Source of the DNA: CAXTEJ01 sp964243295
Lineage (GTDB): Bacteria > Actinomycetota > Actinomycetes > Actinomycetales > Angustibacteraceae
Assembly: GCA_964243295.1 (NCBI GenBank)
Contig: CAXTEJ010000048.1
Location: 1 to 23,668 of the forward strand
Reading direction: 5' to 3'
DNA length: 23,668 bases
Part shown: positions 21,387 to 23,668 of the stretch, one piece after another
Numbering within the stretch: the first letter of the stretch is position 1
How the letters are laid out: every line of letters starts with the position of its first letter
Notes under the pieces: model-generated
What the model was told of the DNA's origin: nothing
The model's database searches: none
The model's input: the letters and a program-made list of their open reading frames with translations, nothing else
Translations under genes and position numbers: made by a program

Positions 21387-22061
21387 ATGGCGATGTCGAA
21401 GCCGCACGCGGGCCAGGAGCAGGCGCTGCGCGAGCAGCTGGAGCCCGTGGTCCGCGCCCTCGGTCTGGTGCTCGACGACGTGGTGGTCTCGGCCGCCGGC
21501 ATGCGACGTCTGCTGCGCGTCGTCATCGACCTGCCGGACGACCAGACGACGCCCGTGTCGATGGACGCCGTCGCCGACGCCGCCCGCGAGGTCGACGCGG
21601 CGCTCGATGCCGCCGACCCGATGGGCCAGTCGCCGTACACCCTCGAGGTCACCTCGCCCGGCGTCGAGCGGCCGCTGACCCAGCCGCGCCACCTGCGCCG
21701 CAACATCGGCCGCACGATCGCGCTGAACCTCGCCGACGGCGCCACCGTGACCGGCCGGCTGCTGTCGATGGGCGACGACGACGCGCTCGAGCTGCTGCTG
21801 CCCGGCGCCAAGAAGGGCATGCCCGCGACCAAGAAGCGCACGGTCGCCGTCGCGGACGTCGTCAGCGGCGTCGTCCAGGTCGAGTTCACCCACGCGCTCG
21901 GCACGCAGCCGTACGACCCCGGCGTCGTCGACGACGACGACGACGAGGATGACGAGGACTGGACCGACGTCGAGGACGACGACACCGACGCCACCGACGA
22001 CACCGACGACACCGACGACACGCAGGGCCGGACCGACGACCCGCACGGACCCAGGAGCTGA
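21387..22061 (+). CDS. rimP: Ribosome maturation factor RimP
   Basis: A 224-residue protein needed for 30S subunit maturation. The N-terminal alpha/beta domain contains RRLLRVVIDLPDDQTTPVSMDAVADAAREVDAALD and PYTLEVTSPGVERPLTQPRHLRRNIGR, the signature region. The SH3-like C-terminal domain covers TVTGRLLSMGDDDALEL to VVQVEFTHAL. ATG 21387 has AGGAG 6 nt upstream. After residue 175 there is a long acidic tail of Asp, Glu and Thr, including near-identical Asp-Asp-Thr units encoded by 9-bp repeats, much longer than in typical RimP. Five bases separate it from nusA, fitting the classic operon. Confidence 0.95.
   Translation: MAMSKPHAGQEQALREQLEPVVRALGLVLDDVVVSAAGMRRLLRVVIDLPDDQTTPVSMDAVADAAREVDAALDAADPMGQSPYTLEVTSPGVERPLTQPRHLRRNIGRTIALNLADGATVTGRLLSMGDDDALELLLPGAKKGMPATKKRTVAVADVVSGVVQVEFTHALGTQPYDPGVVDDDDDEDDEDWTDVEDDDTDATDDTDDTDDTQGRTDDPHGPRS
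21988..22021 (+). repeat. 9-bp repeats encoding Thr-Asp-Asp units in RimP tail
   Basis: Near-perfect copies of ACCGACGAC follow each other near the 3' end of rimP and encode repeated Thr-Asp-Asp. The in-frame 9-bp period allows length change without loss of frame. Confidence 0.7.
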
Positions 22062-22066
22062 CCGGC

Positions 22067-23068
22067 GTGGACATCGACCTGGCCGCGCTGCGGATGCTCG
22101 AGCGCGAGCGCGAGATCCCGCTCGGCGTGCTGCTGACCGCCATCGAGCAGGCGCTGCTGACGGCCTACCACCACACCGAGGGCGCGGCGTCGCACGCGCG
22201 GGTCGAGATCGACCGCGCGAGCGGGCACGTCGCCGTCCTCGCCCAGGAGCACCTCGACGACGGCACGACCCGCGAGTACGACGACACCCCGACCGGGTTC
22301 GGGCGCGTGGCGACGACCACCGCCCGGCAGGTCATTCTGCAGCGGCTGCGCGACGTGGCCGACGACCGCGTGCTCGGCCAGTTCCAGGGCCGCGAGGGCG
22401 ACATCGTCGCCGGCGTGATCCAGCAGGGGCCCGACCGGCGCAACGTGCTCGTCGACCTCGGCTCGGTCGAGGGCGTCCTGCCGCCCGGCGAGCAGGTGCC
22501 GGGGGAGGCCTACACCCACGGCGAGCGGCTGCGCTGCTACGTCGTCGCCGTCCGCCGCGGCCCGCGCGGCCCGCAGATCCAGCTCTCGCGCACCCACCCC
22601 AACCTGGTGCGCAAGCTGTTCGCGCTCGAGGTGCCCGAGATCGCCGACGGCTCGGTCGAGATCATGGCGCTGGCGCGCGAGGCGGGCCACCGCACCAAGC
22701 TCGCCGTGCGCACCACGATCGCCGGCCTGAACGCCAAGGGGGCCTGCATCGGGCCGATGGGCCAGCGGGTGCGCGCGGTGATGTCGGAGCTGCAGGGCGA
22801 GAAGATGGACGTCGTCGACTGGTTCGAGGACCCCGCGCGCTTCGTGGGGGAGGCGCTGTCGCCGGCACGGGTCAGCGAGGTCGTCGTCGTCGACCTCGCG
22901 GCGCGCGCCGCCCGGGTGACCGTTCCCGACTACCAGCTCTCGCTCGCGATCGGCAAGGAGGGGCAGAACGCCCGCCTCGCGGCCAAGCTCACCGGCTGGC
23001 GCATCGACATCCAGCCCGACACCCAGCCCGACTCCGAGCCGGACACCCGGCCGGGCGCGGCGAGGTAG
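22067..23068 (+). CDS. nusA: Transcription termination/antitermination factor NusA
   Basis: A 333-residue RNA polymerase-binding factor that controls pausing, termination and antitermination. Residues 1-100 form the N-terminal polymerase-binding domain. The S1 domain is at about 105-175 (GREGDIVAGVIQQG, VLVDLGSVEGVLP). KH1 has the G-P-M-G loop at 229-232 and KH2 the G-K-E-G loop at 296-299, in LSLAIGKEGQNARLAAKLTGW. There is no C-terminal acidic repeat domain, as usual for actinobacteria. GTG 22067 follows AGGAG (22053-22057). The last 15 residues are an Asp/Pro-rich tail. It lies between rimP and ylxR in the conserved translation-transcription operon. Confidence 0.96.
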   Translation: MDIDLAALRMLEREREIPLGVLLTAIEQALLTAYHHTEGAASHARVEIDRASGHVAVLAQEHLDDGTTREYDDTPTGFGRVATTTARQVILQRLRDVADDRVLGQFQGREGDIVAGVIQQGPDRRNVLVDLGSVEGVLPPGEQVPGEAYTHGERLRCYVVAVRRGPRGPQIQLSRTHPNLVRKLFALEVPEIADGSVEIMALAREAGHRTKLAVRTTIAGLNAKGACIGPMGQRVRAVMSELQGEKMDVVDWFEDPARFVGEALSPARVSEVVVVDLAARAARVTVPDYQLSLAIGKEGQNARLAAKLTGWRIDIQPDTQPDSEPDTRPGAAR

Positions 23069-23071
23069 ACT
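23066..23071 (+). promoter_or_regulatory. Possible internal -10 box before ylxR
   Basis: TAGACT overlaps the nusA stop codon (TAG) and fits TANNNT. It could give ylxR-infB expression independent of rimP-nusA. The sequence also fits simple coding plus the GAGG ribosome site at 23062-23065, so it may be chance. Confidence 0.3.
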
Positions 23072-23072
23072 C

Positions 23073-23528
23073 ATGGTGGCCGCGCTCCCCGCGGCGGACC
23101 TCACGGACGGGCAGGGTGCCCTGGCGCAGCAGCGCCGGCCACCGCAGCGCACGTGCGTCGGGTGCCGTGGACGAGGGGACCGGTCAGTCCTGCTGCGCCT
23201 GGTGGTGCAGGAGGTCGACGGCTCCCGGGTCGTCGTCCTCGACCTCCGCCGGCGCATGCCGGGGCGTGGCCTGTGGCTGCACCCCGACGAGCACTGCCTC
23301 GACCTCGCCGTCCGCCGGTCGGCGCTCGCGAGGGCCCTGCGGCCGCGGGGGCCTGCTGACACGACAACCGTGGTGCAGGCGCTGCGGTCGGTGCTGCAAG
23401 ATGGTGCACGACCCCTCCGTCCGCGTGCTGGACGCGGGGACACCACGCCCGGGCCGACCGACGGCCCGAGCGCGACGACCGGAAGCGGGCAGAACGCTGA
23501 TGACCACACCATGAGCACCCAGCGATGA
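23073..23528 (+). CDS. ylxR: YlxR (DUF448) RNA-binding protein
   Basis: A 151-residue protein with the YlxR fold. The hallmark R-T-C28-V-G-C31-R-G-R-G-D-R-S-V-L-L-R segment is at 26-42, followed by LDLRRRMPGRGLWLHPDEHCLDLAVRRSALARAL, the conserved GRG and H region. YlxR proteins sit between nusA and infB and have been linked to RNA binding and global gene regulation. ATG 23073 has GAGG 7 nt upstream; a GTG one codon later is an alternative. The first 25 and last 45 residues are low-complexity and look disordered. Its stop precedes the structured infB leader. Confidence 0.92.
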   Translation: MVAALPAADLTDGQGALAQQRRPPQRTCVGCRGRGDRSVLLRLVVQEVDGSRVVVLDLRRRMPGRGLWLHPDEHCLDLAVRRSALARALRPRGPADTTTVVQALRSVLQDGARPLRPRAGRGDTTPGPTDGPSATTGSGQNADDHTMSTQR

Positions 23529-23549
23529 ACACCCCCCTGCACTGACGAC

Positions 23550-23585
23550 GGTCCGCGCCCTTCTCCGGCTCGGACCAGGAGAAGG
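23550..23585 (+). promoter_or_regulatory. infB leader with two mutually exclusive hairpins
   Basis: CCTTCTCC (23559-23566) and GGAGAAGG (23578-23585) form a perfect 8-bp stem with an 11-nt loop that covers most of the infB ribosome site AAGGAG (23582-23587). GGTCCG (23550-23555) and CGGACC (23571-23576) form a second 6-bp stem that crosses the first, so both cannot form simply at once. The second would free the ribosome site. Translational control of IF2 is inferred. Confidence 0.55.
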
Positions 23586-23591
23586 AGAGAC

Positions 23592-23668
23592 GTGGCGAAG
23601 GTCCGGGTCTACGAGCTGGCCAAAGAGCTCGGAATCGAGAGCAAGGTCGTCATGACCAAGCTCCAGGA
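23592..23668 (+). CDS. infB: Translation initiation factor IF-2, N-terminal fragment (cut by window)
   Basis: Only the first 25 codons are present. The protein begins AKVRVYELAKELGIESKVVMTKLQ, the IF2-N domain that opens bacterial IF-2. IF-2 is the GTPase that brings initiator tRNA to the 30S subunit. The GTG start at 23592 has GAAGGAGAG just upstream (23581-23589). Its position after rimP-nusA-ylxR is conserved in bacteria. The coding region continues past the window end. Confidence 0.94.
   Translation, partial: MAKVRVYELAKELGIESKVVMTKLQ

Overview
The window is very GC-rich DNA with short intergenic gaps, frequent GTG starts and many 4-nt ATGA/GTGA start-stop overlaps. Together with dxr-rip1-ispG-GNAT (the order found in Mycobacterium tuberculosis as Rv2870c-Rv2867c), proS, the rimP-nusA-ylxR-infB block, a TB7.3-type biotin carrier and a DUF4439 ferritin-like protein, this points to the chromosome of an actinobacterium. 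I cannot name the genus from the sequence alone.

Layout. 1-2.8 kb: a minus-strand family 2 glycosyltransferase and a divergent plus-strand conserved protein, separated by about 600 bp of gene-free, repeat-rich DNA (three 53-bp tandem copies, then three 18-bp copies). 2.4-6.7 kb: minus-strand genes for a small Rieske protein coupled to an SDR epimerase, then a GSAM-like class III aminotransferase coupled to gabT. 6.8-11.2 kb: divergent plus-strand run of a biotin carrier, gabD, dxr and rip1, the last three joined by 4-nt overlaps. gabT and gabD together give the two-step GABA-to-succinate route. 11.2-14.0 kb: a broken GNAT gene, then ispG and a DUF4081-GNAT protein. dxr and ispG are both in the MEP isoprenoid pathway.

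14.0-16.9 kb is the accessory-looking part. A DUF559/AbiEi-like minus-strand gene is bracketed by two similar ~94-bp elements, each made of two inverted hairpin-containing 26-mers (REPIN-like). Next comes a minus-strand VOC gene, divergent from a tight operon of a 46-residue ribbon-helix-helix protein, a second VOC protein and a GNAT enzyme. The RHH gene has a strong leaderless -10 box and an 8-bp palindrome at its start codon.

16.9-23.7 kb: proS and a TauE/SafE exporter (plus), then on the minus strand a DUF4439 ferritin-like protein coupled to a Tat-type lipoprotein, and a pyridoxamine-phosphate-oxidase-family protein. The window ends with rimP-nusA-ylxR-infB (infB cut off by the window edge). 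The infB leader can form two mutually exclusive hairpins, one of which covers the Shine-Dalgarno sequence.

No tRNA, rRNA, CRISPR array or insertion sequence was recognised. All family assignments come from reading motifs; no database search was run.
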